Positions 45,569 through 54,529 of a stretch of DNA of 64,000 nucleotides are shown here, in pieces. The DNA comes from Pontibacter aquaedesilientis (lineage in GTDB: Bacteria; Bacteroidota; Bacteroidia; Cytophagales; Hymenobacteraceae): assembly GCF_014773225.1 (NCBI RefSeq), contig NZ_JACXAJ010000005.1:1-64000 (forward strand), written 5' to 3'. Position 1 is the first letter of the stretch. The number at the start of each line of letters is the position of its first letter. The notes under the pieces were generated by a model. That model was not told the origin of the DNA, ran no database searches, and was given only the letters and a program-made list of their open reading frames with translations. Both the position numbers and the translations under genes were made by a program.

Positions 45569-48100
45569 TTGTCCGAACTACTCGATTTCAATTATCCGCC
45601 TGAGCCCGCAGTGGACCGTGTCACACTCTTTGCCGATGTGATTCTGCCCCTGCCGTTGCCAAAGCTCTATACCTACCGCATCCCATTCGAAATGAACGAC
45701 GATGTGCTTGTAGGCGCCCGGGTAATTGTGCAGTTCGGGGCCAAGCGGGTACTCAGCTGCATCGTTGCCGACATCCACGAAAACGCCCCTGCAGACTATC
45801 AGGCCAAGTATATTCTGGATGTGCTCGACGACAAGCCAATCGTCACAGCCCCGCAACTCAAGCTCTTCCGCTGGATCGCGGACTATTACATGTGCACCAT
45901 CGGCGAGGTGATCAATGCGGCATTGCCCTCTGCACTCAAGCTCAGCAGTGAGTCACGAATACAGCTGCATCCGCATTTCAATCCGGAGGAAGACGATATT
46001 CCTTTTGCAACGCAGGAGGCCAAGATCATCTATGCTTTGCAACAGAACCAAGCCCTCACCTTCTCGGACGTAGGCAATCTGTTACAGATCAAGAGTTACC
46101 ACAAATTCATCAAATCGCTCATCCAGAAGGAGGCGATTATCATATTTGAGCAGGTAAGCGATCGTTTTTCGCCCAAAGTGGTGAAGAAGATCCGCTTGAC
46201 CGAGCATTTTGTGCAGGAAGAAGGTATGCTGGAGGAACTCTTTAACCAGCTCGCACCCAAGCCAAAGCAACTTGACATCCTCCTCAATTATCTTCAGAAG
46301 GTGCCTGTGCACCAGGACATCAACCTGAACTATGCAGGCATAGAGAAAAGTGCACTGGCCAACAATCCGCACCTTTCCAAATCCTCTATTGACTCGCTCA
46401 TCAAAAAAGGCGTGCTCGAGCAGTTCGACCAGATCATCTCCCGTTTCCCGGTAGACAACTCTGTGCCGCTCAAGCCCATGACACTGTCGGAGCATCAGGA
46501 GCAGGCAAAGGATGAAATTCTGGGATTGTTCAAGGAGAAGGATACGGTGCTGTTGCATGGCGTGACGGGCAGCGGCAAAACGGAGGTATACATCGACCTG
46601 ATCAAGCATGCGCTGGAAGGCGGCGGGCAAGTACTCTACCTGTTGCCGGAGATAGCCCTCACGGCCCAGATCGTGACCCGCCTCATGAAAGTGTTTGGCG
46701 ACAAGCTGGGCATTTACCATTCCAAGTTTTCGGATAACGAAAGAGCGGAGGTATGGCAAGGCGTGCTCTCGGGCCGCTTCCAGCTGGTGGTGGGTGTGCG
46801 TTCGGCTGTTTTCCTGCCTTTCCATAACCTGTCGCTGATCATAGTAGACGAGGAGCACGAGCCCAGCTACAAGCAGTATGACCCGGCGCCCAGGTATAAC
46901 GCCCGGGAAACGGCCCTGATGATGGCCCACCTGCAAGGCGCCAAAACACTCTTGGGTTCGGCCACGCCGTCCATCGAGACCTACTATAACTGCAAGACCG
47001 GCCGCTGGGGACTCGTGACCATGAGCAAACGCTTCGGCGAGGCGAAGCTTCCGGAAATAGAGCTCATTAACGTGCGCGAAGAACAGCACCGGAAAAACAT
47101 GCACAATCACTTTTCGGGCAAGCTGATTACAGCCATCGAAACGCGGCTGGCACGAAACGAACAGGTGATTCTCTTCCAGAACCGCCGTGGCTATGCCCCC
47201 TTCATCAGCTGCGACGAGTGCTCCTGGATACCCAAGTGTAAACACTGTGCCGTGAGTCTTTCCTACCACAAGTATAACAGCGAACTACGCTGCCACTACT
47301 GCGGTTACCACGAGCGCATGCCACACGATTGTCCGGCCTGTGGCGCCACCACGCTCAAAAGTATGGGCTTCGGCACTGAGAAGGTGGAAGACGACCTCAA
47401 ACTTATGCTGCCAAACGCTGAGGTGCAGCGCATGGACCTGGACACGACCAAAAAGAAAAACAGCTACCAGCAGATCATCGCCGACTTTGAAACCGGCAAA
47501 ACCAACGTGCTGATCGGCACGCAGATGGTCACCAAAGGACTCGACTTCGAGAACGTGAGTCTGGTAGGTATACTCAATGCCGACAGTATCATCCATTTCC
47601 CGGATTTTAGGGCGCATGAGCGGGCCTACCAACTGTTTGTGCAGGTAAGCGGCCGGGCAGGCCGTAAAGGCAAACCGGGCACGGTACTCATCCAGACCCG
47701 CGACCCACTGCAGCCAATCTTCCGGAAAGTACACAGCAACGACTATACCTCGCTTTACGAGCACGAGATAGAGGAGCGCATGCGCTTCGGCTACCCACCC
47801 TTTGCCCGCATGATCCGAATTACAGTGAAGCATGCCGATGAGAAGATCTCTGAGAATGCCGCCATTGTGCTAGCCAAGGATCTGACCGATCAATTAGGTC
47901 GCCAGCTGGTGCTAGGACCGGAAGTGCCATACATCTTCAAGATCCGGAACCTGTTTCTGAATGAGATTCATGTAAAATTGCCGCGTGAGAACGTGAATTT
48001 AAGAGCTGCCAAACAGGCTATTTCGAAGGTAATTCAGCAGCTGTATCAGCTTCCTGACTTTAAAGGGATAAGGGTTGTTGCGGATGTGGACCCGGCGTAA
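45569..48100 (+). CDS. priA: Primosomal replication helicase PriA
   Basis: Superfamily 2 helicase that restarts stalled replication forks. The N-terminal 3'-DNA-binding domain (LFADVILPLPLPKLYTYRIP) is followed by Walker A GVTGSGKTEVY, Walker B VDEEHEPSYKQ, helicase motif LLGSATPSIET, a zinc region with eight cysteines (CDECSWIPKCKHC ... CHYCGYH ... CPACGA) and the C-terminal helicase half (GTQMVTKGLDFENVSLVGILNAD). 843 residues, longer than in E. coli. The start is TTG at 45569 (MSELLDFNYPPEP); no ATG with the conserved beginning is closer. Single gene. Confidence 0.96.
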   Translation: MSELLDFNYPPEPAVDRVTLFADVILPLPLPKLYTYRIPFEMNDDVLVGARVIVQFGAKRVLSCIVADIHENAPADYQAKYILDVLDDKPIVTAPQLKLFRWIADYYMCTIGEVINAALPSALKLSSESRIQLHPHFNPEEDDIPFATQEAKIIYALQQNQALTFSDVGNLLQIKSYHKFIKSLIQKEAIIIFEQVSDRFSPKVVKKIRLTEHFVQEEGMLEELFNQLAPKPKQLDILLNYLQKVPVHQDINLNYAGIEKSALANNPHLSKSSIDSLIKKGVLEQFDQIISRFPVDNSVPLKPMTLSEHQEQAKDEILGLFKEKDTVLLHGVTGSGKTEVYIDLIKHALEGGGQVLYLLPEIALTAQIVTRLMKVFGDKLGIYHSKFSDNERAEVWQGVLSGRFQLVVGVRSAVFLPFHNLSLIIVDEEHEPSYKQYDPAPRYNARETALMMAHLQGAKTLLGSATPSIETYYNCKTGRWGLVTMSKRFGEAKLPEIELINVREEQHRKNMHNHFSGKLITAIETRLARNEQVILFQNRRGYAPFISCDECSWIPKCKHCAVSLSYHKYNSELRCHYCGYHERMPHDCPACGATTLKSMGFGTEKVEDDLKLMLPNAEVQRMDLDTTKKKNSYQQIIADFETGKTNVLIGTQMVTKGLDFENVSLVGILNADSIIHFPDFRAHERAYQLFVQVSGRAGRKGKPGTVLIQTRDPLQPIFRKVHSNDYTSLYEHEIEERMRFGYPPFARMIRITVKHADEKISENAAIVLAKDLTDQLGRQLVLGPEVPYIFKIRNLFLNEIHVKLPRENVNLRAAKQAISKVIQQLYQLPDFKGIRVVADVDPA

Positions 48101-48207
48101 GCTGCTTAACTATTGCTTGATCCGATTTTTGCTAGCGTAGCTACATCAGTTACAAGTATAGCAACTTGTATTGTTGTTTGGCTTGGCCAGCCGGTCTCTA
48201 CTTTTTT

Positions 48208-48228
48208 CTCCCGAATCAAGTTCGGGAG
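48208..48228. repeat. REP-like hairpin downstream of priA
   Basis: CTCCCGAA / TTCGGGAG 8-bp perfect stem with a 5-nt loop, with T run on the left. It is placed like a dispersed palindromic element rather than a standard terminator of priA. Confidence 0.4.
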
Positions 48229-48268
48229 AGGGATCAGAGGTGGTTGGATCCTGTTCCCGTATCCAGGA

Positions 48269-48303
48269 AAATCCTGCTAATCCTAAAATCCTGTTAATCC
48301 TGA
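48269..48303. repeat. Tandem AATCCTG-type repeat
   Basis: Two tandem copies of about 17 bp (AAATCCTGCTAATCCTA and AAATCCTGTTAATCCTG) between priA and the next gene. Repeats of this wording are found between genes in other Bacteroidota genomes; function is unknown. Confidence 0.55.
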
Positions 48304-48387
48304 TCCAGACAAACGAATCTACCGTAAAAATATTTTATTTTTCCTAACCCATCTGAAACCCTGTCAAAAATGGGGGCGTATAAAGAG

Positions 48388-48465
48388 TACCTTTGGCTAA
48401 AAGTTGAAAGCCTGAAAATCAGGAATATCTACCAAGATACTCTATGATTTTCAGGCTTTTCTTCT
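48388..48465 (+). ncRNA. Possible small transcript or bidirectional terminator
   Basis: TACCTTTG (48388-48395) resembles a -7 element, and a long hairpin follows: arms 48407-48421 and 48445-48459 (15 bp, perfect) around a loop with its own small ATCT/AGAT stem, then TTTTCTTCTTT. This could be a short RNA of about 65 nt, but the hairpin works equally well as a terminator for the minus-strand gene that ends at 48478. No TTG at the right distance is seen. Confidence 0.3.
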
Positions 48466-48477
48466 TTAATCCGCTAC

Positions 48478-48729
48478 CTATTGCTGCTTTCTGCTTCTGT
48501 TTAGCAGTACCACATACATGATCCCGAATCCGAGGAAAGCAATCAAAAAGAAGATATCCATCCACGTGTAGACTCCCTGCATAATCTGCCAGCCTTTTAC
48601 GCCTGCGAAGACAAAACAGGCGATGGCAAGCAATATTCTGAAAATTCTCTGGTTAGGCATAAACGTTATGTAAGTGTGAACAAAGAGAACAAGGTATAAA
48701 ATCAGCGCGACAAATAGAAAGTTACCCAA
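48478..48729 (-). CDS. Small hypothetical membrane protein
   Basis: Not recognised. 83 residues with three hydrophobic segments (NFLFVALILYLVLFVHTYITF, IFRILLAIACFVFAGVKGWQ, WMDIFFLIAFLGFGIMYVVLL) and a basic tail (NRSRKQQ). The first Met overlaps the SLC13 gene by 28 bp; a start at the Met at 48660 (MPNQRIFRIL) would remove the overlap and give 60 residues with two spans. It is probably co-transcribed behind the transporter. Confidence 0.6.
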   Translation of the reverse strand: MGNFLFVALILYLVLFVHTYITFMPNQRIFRILLAIACFVFAGVKGWQIMQGVYTWMDIFFLIAFLGFGIMYVVLLNRSRKQQ

Positions 48730-50141
48730 AAGGTAATTACAGCCGCTGCCACCATATTGAGTAGTAGCCCCGTACGCACCATGGTGCTGATGGGCACTTG
48801 TTTACTACCGTACACGATCGCATTAGGGGGAGTGGCAACGGGCAGCATAAAAGCCATGCTGCAAGCCACTACTACACCCAGCACGGGGTATAGCCCCGGC
48901 AATTGCAGCTGATTCAGAACCCCAATCACAATCGGGACAAAGGTAATGGCGATGGCCGTGTTCGAACTCACTTCTGTCAGCAGAAGCACCCCGCCCACCA
49001 AGACCAGTACCAAAAGAAACAGCTGCTCCGGATCAACAAAAGTAGTGATGCTGGCTCCGATCACGTCAGCCAAACCCGAACTTACCACTAACTGCCCCAA
49101 GGCCATACCTCCCCCAAAAAGAAGAATCGTATCCCAGTCAATTTTCAGCAGATCGTCGCCCGTGAGTGTGCCTTCTCCTTCGTTCTCCTGCCCCGGCGGA
49201 ATCAGGAACAGCAGCAAGGCCGCCAGCACAGCCACCGTGCTCTCGGCAAAATAGGTGCTCATGAAGGTATAAGCCTCTTCCATACCCAACAGGTTAAACA
49301 CACCAGGACTCAACCAAAGTATAACAGCCAGTGCAAAAACGCCCATAGTTATCTGTTCGCCCTTCGAGATCGGTGGTTGCGTTTGTGTATGTTCTGCCAC
49401 ATAAGCTTTTATACCTGCCAGGCTAAAGCTAAATTTCTTCAGAAACCAGCGCACATACAGCAGCATAAAGGCATACAAACTCAAAGAGATCGGCAAGGCC
49501 ATGATCATCCACTCCAGAAAATCAATGCGTATGCCCTCTTTGGCCAGATAATTTACCCCGATCAGGTTAGGCGGGGAGCCGATGATGGTACTAATGCCCC
49601 CAATCGAGGCGCTGTAGGCTATACCTAACAAAAAGAATGGCGCCGGGCTTTTATGTGATCCGGGTTCATGAATAAGCTGCACTACGCCAATGGTCAAAGG
49701 CAGCAGCATGGCTACCGTCACAGAGTTGCTCACCCACATCGAGAGCATATACGACACCAGCGAAAAACCCAAAAACAGACTGAACAGGCTTTTCTGAAAA
49801 ACCCGCCGGGATAAAATAAAGAGGGCGATTCGTTTATCGAGGCCGTGGCGGGTCATGGAGCGGGCCAGCAGGAAGCTGCCTATAAATAGCAGGATAATCG
49901 GGTGACCGAGGTTTTGAAAGGCGGTGCTGATGTCCCCTATACCTGTCATCACGGCCAGGAGCACTCCCAGAAAAGCGGTCATGGAAAGCGGAATCACTTC
50001 AGTCATCCAGAAGGCAAGACAGAACACCATGATGGTCGCCACTTTCCGGGCATCGGGCTCCAGTCCTGCCGTAAGCCACCACATTGCCGTAGCCAGTAAA
50101 GGAGCTACTATCAATCCAATGTTTCTTCTGGTTAAATTCAT
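48702..50141 (-). CDS. SLC13/DASS family sodium-coupled anion or dicarboxylate transporter
   Basis: Inner-membrane symporter of the divalent anion:sodium family, carrying dicarboxylates, phosphate or sulfate. More than ten spans; the sodium/substrate hairpin motifs are seen as SNSVTVAMLLPLT and SSNTAIAITFVPI, with PVATPPNAIVYGS close to the C-terminus. The frame opens at 50198 but the Met at 50141 (MNLTRRNIGLIVAPLL) fits better, giving 479 residues. The substrate cannot be read from the sequence. Followed by the small membrane protein gene. Confidence 0.92.
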   Translation of the reverse strand: MNLTRRNIGLIVAPLLATAMWWLTAGLEPDARKVATIMVFCLAFWMTEVIPLSMTAFLGVLLAVMTGIGDISTAFQNLGHPIILLFIGSFLLARSMTRHGLDKRIALFILSRRVFQKSLFSLFLGFSLVSYMLSMWVSNSVTVAMLLPLTIGVVQLIHEPGSHKSPAPFFLLGIAYSASIGGISTIIGSPPNLIGVNYLAKEGIRIDFLEWMIMALPISLSLYAFMLLYVRWFLKKFSFSLAGIKAYVAEHTQTQPPISKGEQITMGVFALAVILWLSPGVFNLLGMEEAYTFMSTYFAESTVAVLAALLLFLIPPGQENEGEGTLTGDDLLKIDWDTILLFGGGMALGQLVVSSGLADVIGASITTFVDPEQLFLLVLVLVGGVLLLTEVSSNTAIAITFVPIVIGVLNQLQLPGLYPVLGVVVACSMAFMLPVATPPNAIVYGSKQVPISTMVRTGLLLNMVAAAVITFWVTFYLSR

Positions 50142-50159
50142 GGATTTAAATATAACAAT

Positions 50160-50184
50160 AAAACCAGCACAAGGGGCTGGTTTT
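50160..50184 (-). terminator. Terminator after the DinB-family gene
   Basis: 9-bp stem AAAACCAGC / GCTGGTTTT with a 7-nt loop and U-rich minus-strand flank, between the DinB gene and the SLC13 start. Confidence 0.75.
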
Positions 50185-50245
50185 AAGGTATAGTCCAAGA
50201 AAAGACAGGTGCCGACAGACTGGCTCAGCCTGCCCTTGTTTGTTT

Positions 50246-50770
50246 CTAAATGAGGTAACGTTGTTTTATAATATTCAGGTGATGTATCTCATGGCCCAGA
50301 ATAGCAAAACCCAAGGCACGCACTGATACGCTACGGCCGCTGGCAGTACCTTTCCGGTCCAGCATTTCATCTTCAAACCCTTTAAACAACTCGATCGTAG
50401 CTTGTCGGGCAGCAGCGTACTCAGCCAGGATAGAAGTAATGGGACGTGCATCTGACTTGCTTTCTTCAGCATAAGCATTCTCGTCGAAGCCAGGCAACTC
50501 CGTCTTATCATTTCGGGCAAAACACAGGGCTCGGTAGGCAAATATGCGCTCCGTATCAGCCAGGTGCATCAGTATTTCTTTGATCGACCATTTGCCGGGC
50601 TGGTAGCGGTGCTTTAGCTGTTGTTCTTTCAGAGAGAGCATAAGATTTACGATGTACTCTTCGCTCGCAGCGAGTGCCGTCAGCAAGTCATCGGTGTTGG
50701 CGTTACCGATGTAGCTGTTGAAGAACTCGTCGTATTCAGATGCTTGTGGGGCTGTTATGATTCTATCCAT
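50246..50770 (-). CDS. DinB/YfiT family protein
   Basis: Four-helix-bundle, metal-binding protein of the DinB superfamily, often thiol or sugar transferases, in many cases of unknown substrate. The metal histidines are visible in ILMHLADTER (residue about 70) and GHEIHHLNIIKQRY near the C-terminus, and GKWSIKEILMHL is typical. 174 residues is standard. Single gene with its own terminator. Confidence 0.9.
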   Translation of the reverse strand: MDRIITAPQASEYDEFFNSYIGNANTDDLLTALAASEEYIVNLMLSLKEQQLKHRYQPGKWSIKEILMHLADTERIFAYRALCFARNDKTELPGFDENAYAEESKSDARPITSILAEYAAARQATIELFKGFEDEMLDRKGTASGRSVSVRALGFAILGHEIHHLNIIKQRYLI

Positions 50771-50855
50771 AATTTATGGTGGATTTTGTAATAGTGTTTC
50801 AGGTATAACGTGAAGGTACAAATTATATGTGTACAAGGGGTAGCGGCAATTATAA

Positions 50856-50897
50856 AAACAGCGTCGCCCTACCAGGTATAGCAGAGTGACGCTGTTT
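50856..50897 (-). terminator. Terminator after the M14 peptidase gene
   Basis: 10-bp stem AAACAGCGTC / GACGCTGTTT with a 22-nt loop that contains the word AGGTATA, then a T-rich minus-strand tail. Confidence 0.75.
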
Positions 50898-50928
50898 CAA
50901 TATTAAAGAAGGAATTAACTTAAACCGC

Positions 50929-53487
50929 TTATTGGCCTACCAGGAACACAGCATTGCCGAAAAGTAGTTTACCGTTATGCCAGAAACCCCGGAAAAGTGG
51001 GTTATCAGCCAGGTATACCACTTGCCCACGTCCCATAGGCTGTGAGCCAAGGATCAGGGCGTCCTTCAGTTTTTCCTTGGCTTTGGCCCCCACAAAACCG
51101 GTCGCGTAGTTGTTCTTCTTGAGCACACCCACATTCCAGCCGTCTTTCATAAACTCAAAGGTATCAGAGGTACGCACCAGCGCATAGTACGTATCGCCGT
51201 AGCCGAAAGCCAACGGGTGGGTTTTGTCGAGGTTCACACGGAACACACTGCCCTGCACGTCTTCGGAAATGGCGTCGCGCTCACGGTCGCCGTAGGCACG
51301 CAACAAACGGTAAGGGTCTGCCTTTTCCTCTTTGGCTTTCTCTTTCTCGGCGGCTTCGTCGGTGCCCTTCTTTTGCAGACTGAAGTCTTTCTTGCCGGCC
51401 AGGAAACCTGCCGCACTCTCCATGGCGATCAGCTTTCCGCCGCCGCGCACCCAGTTTTTCACCTGCTCCAGCGTCTGCTCATTCAGCACACGCGCATAGG
51501 AGCCGGCTGGCAAAATGAGCACATCAAACTCATGCAGCGGCACATTGGCAAAGTAGCTGGTACCCAAAACAGTCACAGGATAACCGATCTGCTGCTCGAA
51601 GTAATGCCAGATCTCCCCAAAGGCATAAGGCGACACGCCCTCCCCGGACATTACTGCCACACGTGGCATTTTAAGGTAACGAACGCTACCCGAACCCAGA
51701 TCGGCACCACTGCTCACAAAACCGGTTGTCGTCATCTGTAGGTCTATCCCATGCTTGCTGGCCAGGGCACGAACGGTAGCGTCGAGTTTATCGCCCATCC
51801 CTTCGTTGCCGGTGCGGGTGATGATGAGCGTGCCCGCATCGTACTGCTTCCCTTCCGTCTCAAACGGCTTTTCGGACATACGCACTTTCACTTTCTCGCT
51901 CATCAGTTTGGTCAGGAACTTCACATCCTGCAGACTGTTCCACCGGGCCAGGTAGGCATAAGGGCGCTCAACTGCCAGTGTATGGGCCACTTTAGCTGGC
52001 TGCTGCTTTCCGGGCTCCAGGCGGCTCTTCAGGGCATAAGCCTGCAAACCGAAAGCATAAGGCATTGCCCAGGAGGTAATGTCATAGGTCAGGGAGTCTT
52101 CCAGGTTAGAGGAGGGTTCAAACAGCACCTTTACCAGCGTTGACTTTGGCTGATACATGCTCACCACCAGGTCATTCTCATTTACACGCACACTCTCTTC
52201 CTTACCAGTTGCATAGTTAAAGCCCCTGGCAGAGCTGTTCTTGCCGGCGTAGCCGTACTGTATCTGCTGCTGGTCAAGGTAATTAGTCAAAGCTTTCAGG
52301 TTGCCGGCGGTGCGGCTTTCCGCTTTGAACACAAAGGCTTTGTAATTGCCTGCCGGCTTTTTCAGGTTATTGTCGTAATACTTGCGGAACTCCTGGGTCA
52401 GTTGCTCGGCCTTCTCGGATGTAGCCTGGATGGTAGCCAGACTTGCCGCATGGTGGTGGGTGATACGGTCTTTCAGGGTGAGTGTGTCGCCATCCTGCTT
52501 TTTGTAAGCCAATCCTGCGCGGCCGGAGCCGCCTTGCTCATAGGTCATCCCGATGGCTCCGTTGAAGGTAGGCCAGGTATCGCCGTAGCTTGGGTAGAAC
52601 AGGTCAAAGTTTTCGCGGGTGAAGTAGAGCCAGTTGTTCTTGTCAAAATACTGGCGGTTGTAGTCGCCGATGGTATACTGAAACTGACGCTGCCACGGGG
52701 TAATGCTCTCGTGCAGGGGTTTAGCGGCCGGCGAGAAATAGTAAGGCGATTCGGCACCCATCTCGTGGAAGTCGGCGTGTACCTGTGGGAGCCAGCTGTT
52801 ATACTTCGCCAAACGCTGCTTCGACTCGATTTGCGTTTGCCATGCCCAGTCCCGGTTCAGGTCAAAATAATAATGGTTTGGCCTTCCGCCTGGCCACGGT
52901 TCGTGGTGCTCCCAGGCATAGGGCGAGGCGTTGCCCCCCTGATTCTGCGTCTGCTTGTACCACTGCACGTAGCGCTCACGACCGTCCGGGTTCACGCAAG
53001 GGTCTAGCAGCACGACTGTGTTCTCCAGCCATTTTTTTGTCTGTTGGTTATTGGGGTCAACCAGGTCGTAAAGCACCTGCATCACCGACTCCGTGCTCAC
53101 CGATTCGTTGCCGTGTATGTTGTAGCTCATCCAGACAATGGCCGGCTGTTTGCCCTGTACCTGCCCGCTCATCACACCGGCCTGGCGCAGGTTGTTCTCT
53201 CGGATCTGCTCCAGCCTGGGCAGGTTTTCGTCGTTGGCTACATAGGCCAGCAAGAGCGGGCGTCCTTCATAAGTTTTGCCGTACTCCTGTACCTTGATGC
53301 GGTTTGGGGCCTGCTGGGCCAGGTAATTTACATAGTCTACCACACGGGCATGGGTCGTGAACTCCTCTCCCAAGGTATAGCCCAGAAACTGCGCCGGTGT
53401 TTTCAGTGCTGCCTGCTGCGCAATGGCCGCCTGCACGCTTAGCAACACCAAAGCAAAAGCGAAAAATCGCCTCATTGTATTTTGCAT
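50929..53487 (-). CDS. Secreted M14 family zinc carboxypeptidase with amidotransferase-like domain
   Basis: Exported metallopeptidase. Signal peptide MQNTMRRFFAFALVLLSVQAAIAQ. The M14 catalytic domain covers roughly residues 45-360: zinc ligands in NIHGNES (HxxE, near residue 123) and VHADFHEMG, substrate-binding NPDGRERY and the DLNRDW motif. The C-terminal third (AVMSGEGVSPYAFGEIWHYFEQ ... FDVLILPAGSY) looks like a class I glutamine-amidotransferase-like fold, an arrangement seen in several Bacteroidota peptidases. It probably works in the periplasm or outside; a T9SS tail is not visible. 852 residues. Confidence 0.9.
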   Translation of the reverse strand: MQNTMRRFFAFALVLLSVQAAIAQQAALKTPAQFLGYTLGEEFTTHARVVDYVNYLAQQAPNRIKVQEYGKTYEGRPLLLAYVANDENLPRLEQIRENNLRQAGVMSGQVQGKQPAIVWMSYNIHGNESVSTESVMQVLYDLVDPNNQQTKKWLENTVVLLDPCVNPDGRERYVQWYKQTQNQGGNASPYAWEHHEPWPGGRPNHYYFDLNRDWAWQTQIESKQRLAKYNSWLPQVHADFHEMGAESPYYFSPAAKPLHESITPWQRQFQYTIGDYNRQYFDKNNWLYFTRENFDLFYPSYGDTWPTFNGAIGMTYEQGGSGRAGLAYKKQDGDTLTLKDRITHHHAASLATIQATSEKAEQLTQEFRKYYDNNLKKPAGNYKAFVFKAESRTAGNLKALTNYLDQQQIQYGYAGKNSSARGFNYATGKEESVRVNENDLVVSMYQPKSTLVKVLFEPSSNLEDSLTYDITSWAMPYAFGLQAYALKSRLEPGKQQPAKVAHTLAVERPYAYLARWNSLQDVKFLTKLMSEKVKVRMSEKPFETEGKQYDAGTLIITRTGNEGMGDKLDATVRALASKHGIDLQMTTTGFVSSGADLGSGSVRYLKMPRVAVMSGEGVSPYAFGEIWHYFEQQIGYPVTVLGTSYFANVPLHEFDVLILPAGSYARVLNEQTLEQVKNWVRGGGKLIAMESAAGFLAGKKDFSLQKKGTDEAAEKEKAKEEKADPYRLLRAYGDRERDAISEDVQGSVFRVNLDKTHPLAFGYGDTYYALVRTSDTFEFMKDGWNVGVLKKNNYATGFVGAKAKEKLKDALILGSQPMGRGQVVYLADNPLFRGFWHNGKLLFGNAVFLVGQ

Positions 53488-53677
53488 GATTTATTTTTAG
53501 AAAAGATGATAAGGGGAAAATTCAATAAAGTCACAATCTGCGCAAAAAAGCTGAAATAGACAATTTTATACCCCCAAAGCTTGTCTATACAATGATATCG
53601 GGGAGTGAGGCTGCTTTATCCGGGAATTTAAGCGTGAATTGATCGGTTTCTTTTCTAAACCCGATAGTAGAATCGCC

Positions 53678-54388
53678 ATGTGCGTACCTATAGCTATGTA
53701 CCTTTATTGGAGAAAAACAGGCAAAGGCCTGGCCGCCTTCTTGGCGGGTCTGGCCCTGATGACCGTGCTATACGTGCTGGCAGGGCTTGTCTTGGGCAGT
53801 ATACCTGTCAACAGTTCTTATGCGCAGGCCACGCAAGGTATAGAGATCTTTGTAACGGATAATGGCGTGCACACCGACCTGGTATTGCCTGTTAAAACGG
53901 AGATTATTGACTGGCGTGGCAAGCTGCATGTGCAGGACTATGCCGGTGCTGACAGCTCGTTCACACACGTAGGCTTTGGCTGGGGCGACCGGCAATTTTA
54001 CATGGAAACACCCGAATGGAAAGACCTGACCCTGACTACTGCCCTCACCTCGCTCTTTTGGCCTACCCGCACTGCCATGCACGTGGAGTACATCGCACGG
54101 CCTTTGCGGCAAAACAAATACCAGCAAGCAGTCATTTTAAGCGAAGCGCAGTACCAACAGCTGGTGCAGTATATCCTGGATAGTTTTCAGCAGCAGCCGG
54201 ATAGGGAATTTCTGTTGATCGAAGGAAAGGGCTACCATGACCGGGATAACTTCTACGAAGCCACCGGCAAGTTTCACCTCTTTAAAACCTGCAACGGCTG
54301 GACCAACGGCGGGCTCAAGGCAATGGGACACCGGGCTGCCGTTTGGGCACCCTTCTCTTTTTCGGTGATGCGGCAGGTGCGGGAGTAG
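53678..54388 (+). CDS. TIGR02117 family (DUF2459) protein
   Basis: Conserved protein of unknown function, with an N-terminal span (GLAAFLAGLALMTVLYVLAGLVLG) and a periplasmic domain. Family features: IEIFVTDNGVHTDLVLPV, HVGFGWGDRQFYMETPEW, ARPLRQNKYQ and CNGWTNGGLKAMGHRAAVWAPF. The Met at 53678 or 53696 is more plausible than the TTG at 53639. About 236 residues. The Cys-Asn and His-containing segments suggest a hydrolase-like active site but none is proven. Single gene. Confidence 0.9.
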   Translation: MCVPIAMYLYWRKTGKGLAAFLAGLALMTVLYVLAGLVLGSIPVNSSYAQATQGIEIFVTDNGVHTDLVLPVKTEIIDWRGKLHVQDYAGADSSFTHVGFGWGDRQFYMETPEWKDLTLTTALTSLFWPTRTAMHVEYIARPLRQNKYQQAVILSEAQYQQLVQYILDSFQQQPDREFLLIEGKGYHDRDNFYEATGKFHLFKTCNGWTNGGLKAMGHRAAVWAPFSFSVMRQVRE

Positions 54389-54529
54389 GTTTTATTTCCT
54401 CTCTTATAACCTCAAACCCTCTGTTGATTTTGCAACTTCAGCAGAGCCGTTTTCCCAACCTTGAATAAAGGCGGACTTGTGACTTTCCCAATTGTACACC
54501 AAGTCTAAAACCAGCATGGTGGCTATACT

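Noticed and set aside
46082-47269. A 395-codon open frame opposite priA
   Set aside because: Antisense shadow of a strongly conserved helicase gene; composition and lack of any domain speak against coding.
48269-48303. Tandem repeats that could be mistaken for CRISPR
   Set aside because: Only two units directly adjoining with no spacers and no cas genes.
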